Shown: positions 1 through 10,523 of the stretch, piece by piece
Layout of the letters: every line of letters begins with the position of its first letter
Numbering within the stretch: position 1 is the stretch's first letter
DNA from: Zelopaecilomyces penicillatus
Lineage: Eukaryota > Ascomycota > Sordariomycetes > Hypocreales > Pseudodiploosporaceae
Reading direction: 5' to 3'
DNA length: 64,000 bases
Assembly: GCA_005765155.1 (NCBI GenBank)
Contig: VCCP01000004.1
Coordinates: 682,001-746,000, forward strand
Position numbers and translations under genes: made by a program
The notes under the pieces: model-generated
Told to the model about the DNA's origin: nothing
Seen by the model: the letters and a program-made list of their open reading frames with translations, nothing else
The model's database searches: none

Positions 1-688
1 GCGCCCATGACGGCGCCAATCAGTCCGCCAAATGTTTCGTCCAGAGGCGCGGACACGCCGGCAATCGCAATCAGTGCTTGGCTGTCTACGCCGCGCGCGT
101 AAAAGACGGGAAATAGGCCGAGCAGAGAGAAATGCGCTGCGCAGAGAAACGTATGCGAAGTATAGTCGAGGAACGGCGCACCGAAGAGGATGAAGAGGCC
201 GTACACGGCGGGGGTCGCAATCGCAGTTAGAATTAAGGACAAAAGAGCGGCCTGGTAGTGCAACTCAGCATTAGTATTAGGATAAAAATCAGGAGAAACA
301 ACTTGAATAGGATACGAGAACTTACCGCAATAGCACCAGGGACAGAACCCTCCGCCTTCTTCTTCTCCCCAGGCCGGGCCTTCTTGCCCACCTTTGAGAT
401 TGAAGAGCCTGCGACGGGCAGGCAGACAACGGCATACGATACCTGGAGCAACGCAACCACTGGTATTGAAGTCTGAAGCGTCGACGCAGGATCTTCGACG
501 AGAGCGTCGAACCGCAAGGCGAGCAGGCTGAGCAAGACGGCGACACGTCCGAATGAGATACCCTTGGCCAGAGGGGTATTGAAGACTGGTACGGGCGCCA
601 TGGTGCCTTTGGGTTTTGAATCGGCTGACTGAGCTGATGAGCCCATTGCCACAGCTGCGGACATGGTGACGGGGTCGACCAGCGGCAT
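1..688 (-). CDS. GPI11: GPI-anchor biosynthesis protein Gpi11/PIG-F (3' end outside window)
   Basis: ER membrane protein of the Gpi11/PIG-F family, which partners the ethanolamine-phosphate transferases that finish GPI anchors. Exon 1 is 326..688 (121 codons from the ATG at 688). A 74-bp intron (252..325) has donor GTAAGT and acceptor CTACCAG, and exon 2 runs from 251 down through position 1, so the C-terminus is missing. Visible hallmarks are a first hydrophobic segment around residues 47-60, a second around 70-90, the basic linker KKARPGEKKK typical of fungal Gpi11, then after the splice further hydrophobic segments with PAVYGLFILFGAPF and HTFLCAAHFSLLGLFPVFYARGVD. Reading through the intron instead gives an unrelated hydrophobic tail that stops at 233, so splicing is required. 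Family assignment rests on remembered resemblance to fungal Gpi11 and is fairly secure. Confidence 0.85.
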
Positions 689-1666
689 TGTGGTGTTCTG
701 AATTTTGTCTTTTGGGGCTGGTGTTGAAGAAAACCCCCTATGAGAGAGCTCTATCGTAGCTAGCTAGAGAAGCTCTCCTCCCTCCATCTGGCCAGAAGTT
801 GGGAAAGGAAATTTACGCCCATTGCGGTGCGGGTGGTCCGTGCATCACGTGCTATATATAGATGCCTCATGGGCACGCATCCTACATATGCATTAAAATG
901 TAACGGTCTGGAGGGAAAGACGTGAGGCTGCCTCATGTTTCAAGCGTCACATACTTGCTGGTAGAGAAAACGTATTGCACGTGAGGCATTGAAATGAAGT
1001 TTGCCGGGAAACCGAGAATGGCAGCGAGAGAGCGTGGATAGCGCACATCACAATCACACCATTTATGGCGTCACAACACGGGATAACTTCCTTCCACAAG
1101 CAGCATCGCAACAGACACTGACAATTGGCCCATTGCAAAAGTAGGATGCAATAATCAGTCCATATTGTAGAAATCAATGGAATCGCTGGATGATTTCATT
1201 CCTTTGGCTCTCGTTGGAGGCCCCACAGTTAACGAATCGCGGCCCTTGCCGCTTATGCCGGGGCCGCCCGGATGGCACCACCAACGCCTCATCCAACCCA
1301 CGAGAGCATTTAGCGTTTGCATCTGAATATCATGATAAGTGGTGTGATTTTTCTGCAATGTAGGAAAAGTAGGTCGCTGTGACTCTTTCAAGCTGGATAC
1401 CGCAGCTTTTGGTATCCGAAGTCTACCGCATAATGAGGTGACTTTGTCGTGAATGGAATGGCTGAAGGTATTTGTTTGGATTTGAAGACGAAGATTTGCG
1501 ATCTTTGCGGTCATATAAATACTTCGAATGTCAACATCATAGTTTGTAGTAGTCTATCTTCGATATCAGAAATAAACGAATATTACAGACAATCTCACCT
1601 CAACTTGTGACCATCGCCACTCACCTATTTGCCAAATTTCTCAATTCCTACACAAAATCTCATTCA
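689..1666. other. Intergenic region, no supported gene
   Basis: Upstream of GPI11 (minus) and of the small plus-strand gene at 1667, so it should hold both promoters. A minus-strand open frame at 1155-1514 (119 codons) has no recognisable motif or domain and overlaps what looks like the promoter of the next gene. TATAAATA-like sequence lies at about 1515-1521, roughly 150 bp before the 1667 ATG. Nothing else is supported. Confidence 0.5.
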
Positions 1667-1971
1667 ATGGCACCAATTTTCATGCGAGCTATGCAGCGCA
1701 GATCATTCTCGGCCATCACGACATTGTGCTCAAAAGCGCACCCTCAGCGCAGTAGCCCGTTTCGACAATCACCTAAAACACAACAACATGCGGCTCCTGA
1801 TTTAGGGACTACGTTCAAGAGAACATGCGAACAGGGAGTCATGTAGGCTATCACCCCAAACTGACCTTTGAACTACAGGGTAGCTAACTGTATGGCAGAT
1901 ATGTGGCTGGGTTTTCACTGTTGCTGGGTTGGCCACTCGGCGCGAAGATGATTCTGGATGGCCACGTCTGA
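1667..1971 (+). CDS. Small mitochondrial single-pass membrane protein (82 aa, unknown function)
   Basis: Two short exons, 1667..1842 and 1899..1971, joined by a 56-bp intron with donor GTAGGC, a textbook branch site GCTAACTG (1882-1889) and acceptor TGGCAG. The product is 82 residues. The N-terminus is rich in Arg/Ser/Ala with no acidic residue for about 45 positions (MAPIFMRAMQRRSFSAITTL), as expected of a mitochondrial presequence. The C-terminus gained by splicing (IYVAGFSLLLGWPLGAKMIL) is a hydrophobic helix, suggesting a single-pass inner-membrane protein such as a small respiratory-chain or assembly subunit. The upstream leader (1561-1666) is the C/A/T-rich type seen before fungal start codons. 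The unspliced frame stops at 1846 and loses the helix. I do not recognise the exact family. Confidence 0.6.
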
Positions 1972-2369
1972 AACCAAGCTGTCAACCAATCTTTCAGATG
2001 TGATGTATGGACGGAGTGCTATAAAAGGAATTGTGTTTTATTGGTGTTTACGTTTTCAATTCTCAAGATGTGTTAGAGTTTGGGGTTTAAGGGATCGAAG
2101 AATTGCGTAGTCATCATGTTTTAGGGCAAAAATCTTCACTATTGTATCAAATATCTTGAATTGTAGGAATAGACGTCCAAAAAACTATAGTTTTCTTCAT
2201 CTCATTGTGAACTCCTGATCATTGAGTTGCGCAAGGCAGCAGTGAGATCATACACAGTCACGTGGGGGCGCATCACCTTCATGCCCACACCCCACCATCC
2301 AATCCCTAAAGCGTGTATGAGCTACGCGCCTGTCTCCCAGCAAACCTTCTCATCACTTCTCAAGCGGAA

Positions 2370-5300
2370 ATGGCACATGACATCATCGAAATCCTGGAAA
2401 GTAGCGAGTCAGAGGTCGAATCCGAAGATGGCATCTCCAAAGAAGCAGAGAATGTTGCTAGAAAACGGAAAATCGATGTGGAAATAGAGGAAAAAGTCCA
2501 GTGGACTGATGAATCTGATGGGCTGCCGACCAAGCCCAAGAAAAGAAGAGCAAAACGTAAATCTACTGCTAAAAACGGAAAAGGAAAGGGCAAATTGAAG
2601 CATGAAGATGAGAAAAACTCTGATGAAGACCTGGATCTTGCCGATATCCCGGATTACTTGCGAGAACGGAGGCGAGACTTTGATGGGAAGAAGAAATTGT
2701 ACCATGAATCAGCCTTGATGCTCCCTCCAGACTTTACAGATATCGAATTCGATGAGTTACGAAGATTAGAGGATTTGAAAGAGCGCCCACAGTTTGACCC
2801 CAGCAGTGGCGTTAAGCCGTCACGACCATTCAAAGACATTGAGCTGCCCCAATCCGCAGGTCTCATACCGGCATCTATTGCGCAGTATTTGAGAGATTAC
2901 CAGGTAGCAGGAGTGCGCTTTCTCCACCAAAAGTTTGTGTATCAGGAGGGGGCCATACTTGGCGATGATATGGGTCTTGGCAAGACAGTTCAAGTGGCAG
3001 CTTTTCTGACGGCAGCCTTTGGCAAAACCGGCGATGAGCGCGACGACAAACGTATGAGACAGATGCGATTCCTTGGCGGCCGCTGGTACCCGAAGATCCT
3101 GATTATCTGTCCTGGATCTCTCTTAATGAATTGGAAGGCTGAGCTGAACCGATGGGGCTGGTGGCATGTCGACATCTTCCATGGCCCAAATAAAGAGGAT
3201 GTGCTTGGCACTGCACGTGCTGGGATGTTGGAGATTATGATCACTACATACGACACATATAAAAACTGTCGAGGATCTATCAACATGGTGCAGTGGGACG
3301 CCGTTGTTGCAGATGAGTGTCACCGTTTGAAGGACCGACAAGCCGAAACGACACGAGCAATGCAAGAAGTCAACGCTCTGTGCCGCATCGGACTTACTGG
3401 AACTGCAATTCAGAACAAGTACGAGGAGCTGTGGACTCTTCTCGACTGGACAAACCCAGGTCACTTCGGCTCTCGGCCAGAGTGGGTTCAATCAATCAGT
3501 AAACCACTGACCGTTGGTCAATCTCATGAAGCAACCGTTGCACAACTCAGTTTGGCAAGGCAGACGGCGCAAAAGCTAGTGCAGAACCTTCTTCCGCGCT
3601 ACTTCTTGCGACGGATGAAGACTCTGATAGCCCATCAACTGCCTAAAAAGACGGACAAGGTTGTTTTCTGCCCTCTAACAGACCTACAGTTGGAAGCATA
3701 TCAGAACTTTTTAAGCAGCAAAGAAATCGAAATCATCCAAACTGTGTCAGACAGGTGTGAGCACGGAAACAAAAAAGGCTGGTGCTGTTTTAAGACTGTA
3801 CCTGGCGGCCGTCGATGGCAGACTCTGATTTTCCCAAGCATGGTAGTTTTGCAAAAGTTGGCTAATCATCTGACCCTCCTAGTCCCCCAGACTACGGATA
3901 TGGAGGAAAGACACAATTCGGAGCTTAGGACCCTCCAGGTTTGTATGCCAGACACGTGGAAGACACTATATGAGAAGCGGGATCAGATCAGCAATTTGGT
4001 CAACCCCGAATTCTGTGGCAAGTGGAAGGTGCTGAAGAAGCTGCTCAAGTTTTGGCACAGCAATGGGGACAAAGTGCTGGTGTTTTCACATGGTGTCCGA
4101 TTACTACGAATTCTGCAACATCTCTTCACCAATACGAGCTACACAATCAGCTATCTGGATGGGTCTTTGAGTTACGAAGCGCGCCAGGATGTGGTTGATA
4201 CGTTCAATTCAGACCCGACGCAGTTTGTGTTTCTCATTTCGACCAAGGCGGGTGGCGTTGGATTGAACATCACCTCTGCGAATAAGGTTGTCATTATTGA
4301 TCCGCATTGGAACCCCTCCTATGACCTACAAGCTCAAGATAGAGCCTATCGAATCGGCCAGACACGGGATGTGGAAGTGTTTAGATTGATATCTGTGGGT
4401 ACTGTCGAGGAGATTGTATACGCTCGCCAGATATACAAGCAGCAACAGGCAAACATCGGCTACACTGCCTCATCGGAGCGGCGCTACTTCCGAGGTGTGC
4501 AACAAGACACAGAACGCAAAGGCGAGATTTTTGGTCTCTCGAACATCTTCACCTACCATAGCGACATGGGTCTCCTACGTGATATTGTCAACAAAACAAA
4601 TATTGCGGAAGCGAAGGCGGGCGTGAACCTCGTGGATGTTGATATGGAGAAGGCGGCTAAAGATGATGAGCATCTTGGCGGTATAAAGGAAGAGAATAAC
4701 GGCGGAGAGGACGGAGGCATGAGCCAGCTAGCAGCTCTGTTGACCTCGGAAGACCAGCACAAGGCTCTGGAAACGGGAAAGAGCGCCGCCAAAACTGATG
4801 CCATTCAAGCAATCCTGGCATCGGCTGGTGTGGAATATACGCACGAGAATTCCGAGGTCATTGGCTCTTCCAAAGTTGAAGAGCAATTATCTCGACGGGC
4901 GGCCATGACATCGTTTTCCGAAGGGGACTTGGGAGGCCATGATGCTTTATTTGCTAGCAGTTCGGGCAAGGTTGGCGGAGTTGCACTGCACAGGACATAT
5001 AATCCACCACCAGACGTATGTCTTCGCCAATTTTGCGAAATGGCCAAAGAGTTTGGGTTTCCCAATACGAAAGACTTTGCCCTTATTGTGGAAAGTTGGA
5101 CACAACAAGAAAGGAGAGATTGTCTAGACTCGTTCTACAAAAGGCGGGAAGCTAAGCTGGGTGTCGAGATGCCTGTGAAAGAAGAGGGGATAATCAAGAG
5201 TGATGTGAAAGACGAGGAGGCGCTGAAGGTTGAGAAGGTTGGGAAGGAAGAGGAGGAGATGAAGCGATTGTTCGGGCAGAGCGACAGGGTCAAATACGAG

Positions 5301-5624
5301 GTCAAGGAGGAGCGCGTAATCAAGAGCGACATGAAAGAGGAGGAGGCAATAAAGGGTGAGAAGAAGGAAGAAGAGACCAAGCTGTTATTTGGCCAGATGG
5401 AGAGCATCGAACACGATTTCAAGGAAGAAGACGACAAGAAAACGGTGATGAAATGTGAGATATTTCAACCCAAAACGGATATAAAGGACGAAGATGAGAA
5501 AAAGGCCAAGACGGAGGATATAAAGTTTGGCGACGATGGAGATGTGAAAATGATGGAGAGTGAGGGAAGTTCAAAAAGGATGTCCATTTTCATCCTGGAC
5601 GATGATGAGGATGACGAGCTATGA
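2370..5624 (+). CDS. SNF2-family ATPase, ERCC6L2-like
   Basis: Single-exon gene of 1084 residues from the ATG at 2370; an in-frame ATG 19 codons upstream (2313) is less likely because the sequence between does not look conserved. The N-terminus is acidic/basic and low-complexity with nuclear-localisation-like KPKKRRAKRK. Next comes a SNF2 ATPase core: DYQVAGVRFLHQ, Walker A GDDMGLGKT (about 198-206), the DEAH-box position reading DECH (about 315-318), LTGTAIQN, then helicase C with STKAGGVGLN, DPHWNPSYDLQAQDRAYRIGQ (about 645-665). A Cys-containing insert (CEHGNKKGWCCFK) lies between the lobes. A conserved-looking block near 4990-5150 resembles the C-terminal region of ERCC6L2 relatives, followed by an acidic tail rich in VKEE/IKDE motifs. 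The family acts in genome maintenance in the nucleus. ERCC6L2-like rather than CSB/Rad26 is judged from overall resemblance. Confidence 0.85.
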   Translation: MAHDIIEILESSESEVESEDGISKEAENVARKRKIDVEIEEKVQWTDESDGLPTKPKKRRAKRKSTAKNGKGKGKLKHEDEKNSDEDLDLADIPDYLRERRRDFDGKKKLYHESALMLPPDFTDIEFDELRRLEDLKERPQFDPSSGVKPSRPFKDIELPQSAGLIPASIAQYLRDYQVAGVRFLHQKFVYQEGAILGDDMGLGKTVQVAAFLTAAFGKTGDERDDKRMRQMRFLGGRWYPKILIICPGSLLMNWKAELNRWGWWHVDIFHGPNKEDVLGTARAGMLEIMITTYDTYKNCRGSINMVQWDAVVADECHRLKDRQAETTRAMQEVNALCRIGLTGTAIQNKYEELWTLLDWTNPGHFGSRPEWVQSISKPLTVGQSHEATVAQLSLARQTAQKLVQNLLPRYFLRRMKTLIAHQLPKKTDKVVFCPLTDLQLEAYQNFLSSKEIEIIQTVSDRCEHGNKKGWCCFKTVPGGRRWQTLIFPSMVVLQKLANHLTLLVPQTTDMEERHNSELRTLQVCMPDTWKTLYEKRDQISNLVNPEFCGKWKVLKKLLKFWHSNGDKVLVFSHGVRLLRILQHLFTNTSYTISYLDGSLSYEARQDVVDTFNSDPTQFVFLISTKAGGVGLNITSANKVVIIDPHWNPSYDLQAQDRAYRIGQTRDVEVFRLISVGTVEEIVYARQIYKQQQANIGYTASSERRYFRGVQQDTERKGEIFGLSNIFTYHSDMGLLRDIVNKTNIAEAKAGVNLVDVDMEKAAKDDEHLGGIKEENNGGEDGGMSQLAALLTSEDQHKALETGKSAAKTDAIQAILASAGVEYTHENSEVIGSSKVEEQLSRRAAMTSFSEGDLGGHDALFASSSGKVGGVALHRTYNPPPDVCLRQFCEMAKEFGFPNTKDFALIVESWTQQERRDCLDSFYKRREAKLGVEMPVKEEGIIKSDVKDEEALKVEKVGKEEEEMKRLFGQSDRVKYEVKEERVIKSDMKEEEAIKGEKKEEETKLLFGQMESIEHDFKEEDDKKTVMKCEIFQPKTDIKDEDEKKAKTEDIKFGDDGDVKMMESEGSSKRMSIFILDDDEDDEL

Positions 5625-5835
5625 GGGAACCCGCCCCCGGATGAATGTTGGTTGATGCATGATACCCCCTCCCTAATTGGGACAAAAGAAAGAAGAAATA
5701 TGTACTACAAATGTTTACCATGGATAATTCTGCTTGCTGTTCGTGACCTTTTTTCCGCTGGTGACCCAAAACAGCAATGGTTGGTCATTGCTTCAGAGAC
5801 ATACATGATTTTTGAAAACTTTTTAGGCATCCCAC

Positions 5836-6864
5836 TCATTTCTGCAAAGTGCCGATGATATGAGGTAGAACCTGGTAAGGAGGCTGGCCGACTGGCTTTG
5901 CGAGATCCACGTGCTGCCATGGGCCAGCGTTTCTGAGGCTTTTTTCTGTATCGCGGCAGATGCGGCATGAGCCCATGAAGACGGACCACCAGATGTTGAC
6001 GAAGCCTGATAAAAAAAACCCAAGCTCAAGTTAGTTTACGGGTTCCCCTATTTGACTTGGCAAAAAAACAACAAGGGGTAATTTATACTTACGCTGGTAG
6101 AGACGCAATGGTGGACCGCCACGCTTCACCTTTACATGCTCGTACACGTACCAGTACCCGCCTGGCTTGAGTAGTCTGTACAGTAACTTGATGTTCTTTT
6201 CAGGCTCGGGAATACTGCAGAGGCATAAGACGCCGACGATGCAGTCGATACTGCCTGGTTCGATGGTGCCCTCCCAAGCTGTGGCGTCATCGACGGCCTC
6301 GATTCCGACGGGGACAACTTCATACATGTCTTGTATGCCGAGCTCCTTGACACGTTGCCGCAGTGCAGTGGCTGAGATTGGGTTGGGCTCAACGCCATAG
6401 ATCTTGATGATGCCGCCGCCACCAACTGTGTTGTTCTTCCTGTTACGAAGATTTGGGGAGAAGTCGTTGCCGTCGTCGCCGGTGTTGGTGGCTGCTAGTC
6501 GTGCAAACACATCTGCCCACAACCCGCTCCCTGCTCCCACCTCGAGCACATTCCCATGAAGCGGCACACCAACGACCTCTTTATGCACACGCCCGCCCGA
6601 CACTTTGCCCTCAATCAGGGGGATGACATGCTTCTCGCCATTCTGCTTGACATTAGGACCGATAGTCGCCCAGAGGAAGCCAAAGAGCGCTTCACGGAAC
6701 GCCGAGGGTGAGCATAGCGTGCTGTATTGTCTGGCTGCGAGCAAGCCCCTGATGGTTAGGGGGATATGTGTGATGGAGTAGAAGATGAAAGCCCAGGGTT
6801 CTAGGAGGAGCAGGAGAAGTTCACTGAGCTGGACGGTGATATCGCCCAGAGTGCCCAGTGCCAT
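5836..6864 (-). CDS. METTL7-like SAM-dependent methyltransferase
   Basis: Two exons, 6093..6864 and 5836..6005, with an 87-bp intron (donor GTAAGT, branch CTAAC, acceptor TTTATCAG); the product is 313 residues. Residues about 10-45 contain a hydrophobic stretch suited to ER or lipid-droplet membrane anchoring. Class I methyltransferase motif I is LEVGAGSGLW, followed by YGVEPNP (motif II region), then CIVGVLCLCSIPEP and LLKPGGYWYVYEHV (motifs IV-VI). After splicing the C-terminus contains FVNIWWSVFMGSCRICRDTE and ends PPYQVLPHIIGTLQK, as in METTL7/TMT1 proteins. A glycine- and asparagine-rich insert sits between motifs I and II. Known animal relatives methylate alkyl thiols; the fungal substrate is unknown. 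Convergent with the ERCC6L2-like gene, about 210 bp stop to stop. Confidence 0.85.
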
Positions 6865-7850
6865 GTTTGCGAGATCGAATTAAAATAATGATGATAAAAC
6901 GTATGGGCTTTTAAAAGGAAACCCCCGTGCTTATTTTAATAGGAAGCTAGAAGTTTAGAAGGGGAGAAATGGGGTGTGAGAGTGTAACCATGGGGGTGTT
7001 TGTTGGCTTTTATACACGGGTGGGCGGAGACTTGGACGGACAGAAGTCGGCTGGCTGGGTTTGTCCCCGGTTGTTGGGGAATCCCCGGAATCCAGGGGAT
7101 CAAGTTAATAACCGTAGGCACATGTTTTATGGTTTTACAGCGTTGCACTGGCCAATTAGGTGGCGTTGTGGGGGTTTGTTTGTGCGAACGAGGCTGTACA
7201 AGAAACTGCGACAGTGTGTGTTTGTCAGCTGTCTTTTATTATTCGCATTTTTGTGGAAGAGTGTTTACAAGATATATTTCTGGTTTATGGGTTTTTGTAA
7301 ATGGCTTTTCCCAGTTGTAAGCTGTTGAAGAGAATGTCTTGGGTTCATCTGCGTTAAATGACAAAGGCGTTCGCATATGTCAACCAGGGCTGTCATGTGC
7401 AGTGATGTACAGTGGCTGCACAGTGGGTGTGCAGGTAATTAGGTACGCCATACAGGCGGCTTGTTGCCTAAAACAGAGCGCTTGTCCGGGCTGGGTGACC
7501 TCCATGTTCCTTAGCGGTAGCTGAATCAGCACAACACCACGGTCTTGCTGGACATTTATACCTACTATAATGAGTAAAAAAAAAAAAGAGAATCAACATC
7601 AACAGTACTGATATAATCTTCTAGATATGCCATCAGCCAACAGGAAACACCGGAAAGTCTCGGAAGAGTGGGGACCGGTTCTCCAATAAACCCAAGTGTC
7701 GTATGCCGTATTGAGTGGGGCCGTGCCTTAGGCGCCTCTCCGGGCTTCCCCACCCGATGTTCCCCGAACCCGTTGGTTTCTTTTCAAAGGAGCTGGCTTC
7801 AATGCATGCAACCCTCGTGAGGGAGTTTTAGATAAACTTGATCATTCATC
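6865..7850. other. Intergenic region between divergent genes
   Basis: About 1 kb separating the divergently transcribed methyltransferase (minus) and esterase (plus), so promoters of both should lie here. Open frames at 6969-7328 and 7565-7753 lack any recognisable domain. No repeat or RNA gene was recognised. Confidence 0.4.
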
Positions 7851-8945
7851 ATGGCTTTCACTATGCTACGCACGCTGAAGATTTGGTTCCGACCACTTCT
7901 TACCGCCCTTTTCTGCCCTCACATCCCGTGGCACTTACGTTGGCGAGTCCTCCTCCTTCAGCCCATCTCACTCCTCACATACTCCATCGCTAGTTTCCCT
8001 TACCTCTTCACTCGTCCGTTCACGGTCGAGCATTTGCCCATATTCCCCCAACGACTGGTGAGGGCTTTAGTGTTCAAGGCTCCTGGCTCAGGCAAGGGCC
8101 GTAAGCTGCGGCCCTTGCACATTGAGATTCATGGCGGTGGTTTCCTGGGCGGTTTGGCTGAGGGCTCTGCGAGGTTTAACGACATTGTGGCGAGGGAAAC
8201 GGGTGCTGTTGTCGTTGGTATAACGTATCGATTTGCTCCGGAGCATGTGTTCCCCGTTGCGATTGACGACGTAGATGCTGCTATCCGATGGATACGAGAG
8301 CACGCAGCCGAGCGATGGGGAGCAGACCCAGAGCTCATGACCGTGGGAGGGTCTTCAGCGGGGGGCAACCTCGCGCTGGCTGCTACACAACAACCTGAAT
8401 GCCACTCCCCATCGCCGCATGCATTCAAAGCCGCGGTTCTTTTCTATCCCGCCATCGATCTCAGATTAACACCTGGCCAGAAGCCAAAACCCGCGGGGAT
8501 GTCCGAGGCAGACCCCTTCAGTTGGCTGTACCCCCTGTTCGATGCCTACTGCACAGAGGCGCGGGCCGAAAACTACAGCAACCCGAGACTGAACCCCATC
8601 CTGGCGAGCAGAGAGACTCTGCCTGAGCGTTTGATTCTCGTGTCTGGGGGGTTTGATATTCTCCTGGCGGAAGAGACGGCCTTTACGGAGCGGGTGAATG
8701 AGGAAGATACTAAAGATGGGAAAGACCCTCGTGTGGAACTGTGCGTTGAGCCAGGGCAGATGCATGGATACACTGAAGGTATGTATACAAATATTACGGA
8801 CTTGTGGTGAAACTTGATGCTAACGCCAATTTCATTAGTGCCTGATGTAATTGTATCTGCAGAAGTGAAGAATAGAGCCTTCAGCCGAGGAGTCAACATG
8901 CTGAGAGAAGTCCATGCATCCCATGGCTGGTCTTGGACAGGATAG
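7851..8945 (+). CDS. Alpha/beta hydrolase, hormone-sensitive-lipase-type esterase
   Basis: Two exons, 7851..8778 and 8839..8945, with a 60-bp intron (donor GTATGT, branch TGCTAACG, acceptor CATTAG); the product is 344 residues. The N-terminal 50 residues are hydrophobic with Trp/Arg clusters and may anchor the protein to a membrane. The HSL-type oxyanion motif HGGGF is at 94-98, the nucleophile elbow GSSAG has Ser about 169, Asp is about 269 in SGGFDILL, and His about 305 in GQMHGY, so the triad is complete. After the splice the C-terminus reads VPDVIVSAEVKN...HGWSWTG; without splicing the frame ends at 8810. Members of this family hydrolyse short acyl esters or act in secondary metabolism; the substrate cannot be told from sequence. 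Confidence 0.87.
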
Positions 8946-9463
8946 CGAGCGCGGTGGTTTCAGTGTCGAAGTTTCCTTTCGCCTTTGCTGATGGAACATC
9001 CAAACTGACAGCAACAGCGGAGGACGAAAAGGTGCCAGCAGTCAACCCGACCAAGACTGTATCTGTAAATAGAGAGTTGTTGACGGGAGAGACTTCTCCA
9101 GAACTTGCTCCATTCAAGTTCTCACTGGACATTGTACATTGACTTGATCTCGTACCGGTGTCGCATCTAGGTCATCAGCAAACATGGGGTCGCCCCCAAT
9201 ATCACCAGCGTTGGCATTAAAGTAATTTAAAAGTTGACATCTTTCATTGATTCCAACGGTCCACATTGTCCGGGACCGCCGCTCGCAATATCCGTAAACG
9301 CCATACCTGCTGCTAGGAAGACAACAAGACTATTCATCTCTCTCCCAACAGTCGCTCAACCCTTCAAAAGCAAACCACCGAACAATTCGGCATCCATCCA
9401 CCATCGTTCAACGTCTCCATATCATTTTCTCTCTCTCCATTCTTTTCAGAGTTGTAACCCTCA

Positions 9464-10070
9464 TCACAGAAGCTCAAAGTCGTCCAGCTGGTCCCGGTAT
9501 TTCATAATGTTCCTCTTAATCTTGCTGCCCACAGTCCACGTCACAAAGTCCTCTGTGCTCCGCGTAACCAAGTAAGCCGGATCCGTAACAGGCTCGACAC
9601 CAACACGGACATGGCCCTGCTCAATCAACTTGGTCGCCGCCTGCACCGTCTCAGCCATACGCAGCCGCGTCATGACTACAGGTAGCCTCCTCCTCGCAAA
9701 GGCGCTGACAGTCACGGCGTTTTCGACGGCGGAGAGCTTCGAAGCTGAGGAGAGGATGCCCATGTCGTAGAGCTTGTTGAGTAGCAGTTCCTCGTGTTTG
9801 CGTCGCATGGCGTTCTCGGGAGGGAGCAGGGAAAGACGGTGGGCGAGTTGTCGGACAGACTGTAGGTACCATGTTAGCACCAATAGAGAGTAGAAAAAGC
9901 GGGAGATTTCTTACGCCGCAAAGTCGGTTGTACTTGTGATAGTCTTCCGGGTTCTGGATCATGTAGCGCCGGCGGATAGCCTTGTCGCGATGGCCATTGT
10001 CCTGCTTGTATGTGATGAAGTCGGTCTTGCGGAGGAGCTTTTGCTCGTGATATCTTAATTTTCGCACCAT
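9464..10070 (-). CDS. IMP3: U3 snoRNP protein Imp3 (SSU processome)
   Basis: Two exons, 9915..10070 and 9464..9859, with a 55-bp intron (donor GTAAGA, branch GCTAAC, acceptor CTACAG); 183 residues, the same length as yeast Imp3. The N-terminus MVRKLRYHEQKLLRKTDF is the family signature, followed by the S4-type RNA-binding region (LRMAETVQAATKLIEQGHVRVG) and VTDPAYLVTRSTEDFVTW. Imp3 binds U3 snoRNA and promotes its pairing with pre-rRNA during 18S maturation in the nucleolus. Divergent with the RSM18 gene. Confidence 0.95.
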
Positions 10071-10523
10071 GGCGAGGGACCTGTGTCGGCGGTGGGCCGA
10101 GCTGGGGTACTTTTAAGGATGACTCTCTATTTTTGGGCAGTTGGTTTGGCGCAAGCTTCCGAAACGTGGAAATTTTGGTTGGCGATGTCAGTGCAATTGC
10201 AATTGAGGATGGATGAAAATCGCAGAAATTCAGAGTGGGGCCACACTGTCCCAAACGCCCCACGCGGAATTCCTCCGCCTCTGTACCTGTACAGTGGTGT
10301 GGGAGTCAATTACAGTGGGTTGTATAGACAGCTCAGGGAAGCTTTACAGGTTTACAGGTGTTCGGTAACTTTTCACTGGCCTAGCCGGACAAACTTCGCC
10401 AATTGACCAACGAACAACCATCCAAAAACTTGTCAATCCACACCCCCTGCTGCGACGCATCACCAAGCTCACCTCCACATACAACATCGACAAAATCAAC
10501 AACCACCACACACCATACACAAG
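10071..10523. promoter_or_regulatory. Shared intergenic promoter region of IMP3 and RSM18
   Basis: 453 bp between the IMP3 start codon (minus) and the RSM18 start codon (plus). The RSM18-proximal half (about 10400-10523) is C/A-rich leader-type sequence. No factor-binding site is claimed. The arrangement makes coordinate control of a cytosolic-ribosome biogenesis factor and a mitoribosomal protein possible. Confidence 0.5.

Noticed and set aside
1155..1514. Minus-strand 119-codon open frame
   Set aside because: No recognisable motif, and it overlaps the likely promoter of the small mitochondrial gene.
6969..7328. Two overlapping plus-strand frames of about 110 codons
   Set aside because: Random composition in an intergenic promoter region; no splice or start signals.
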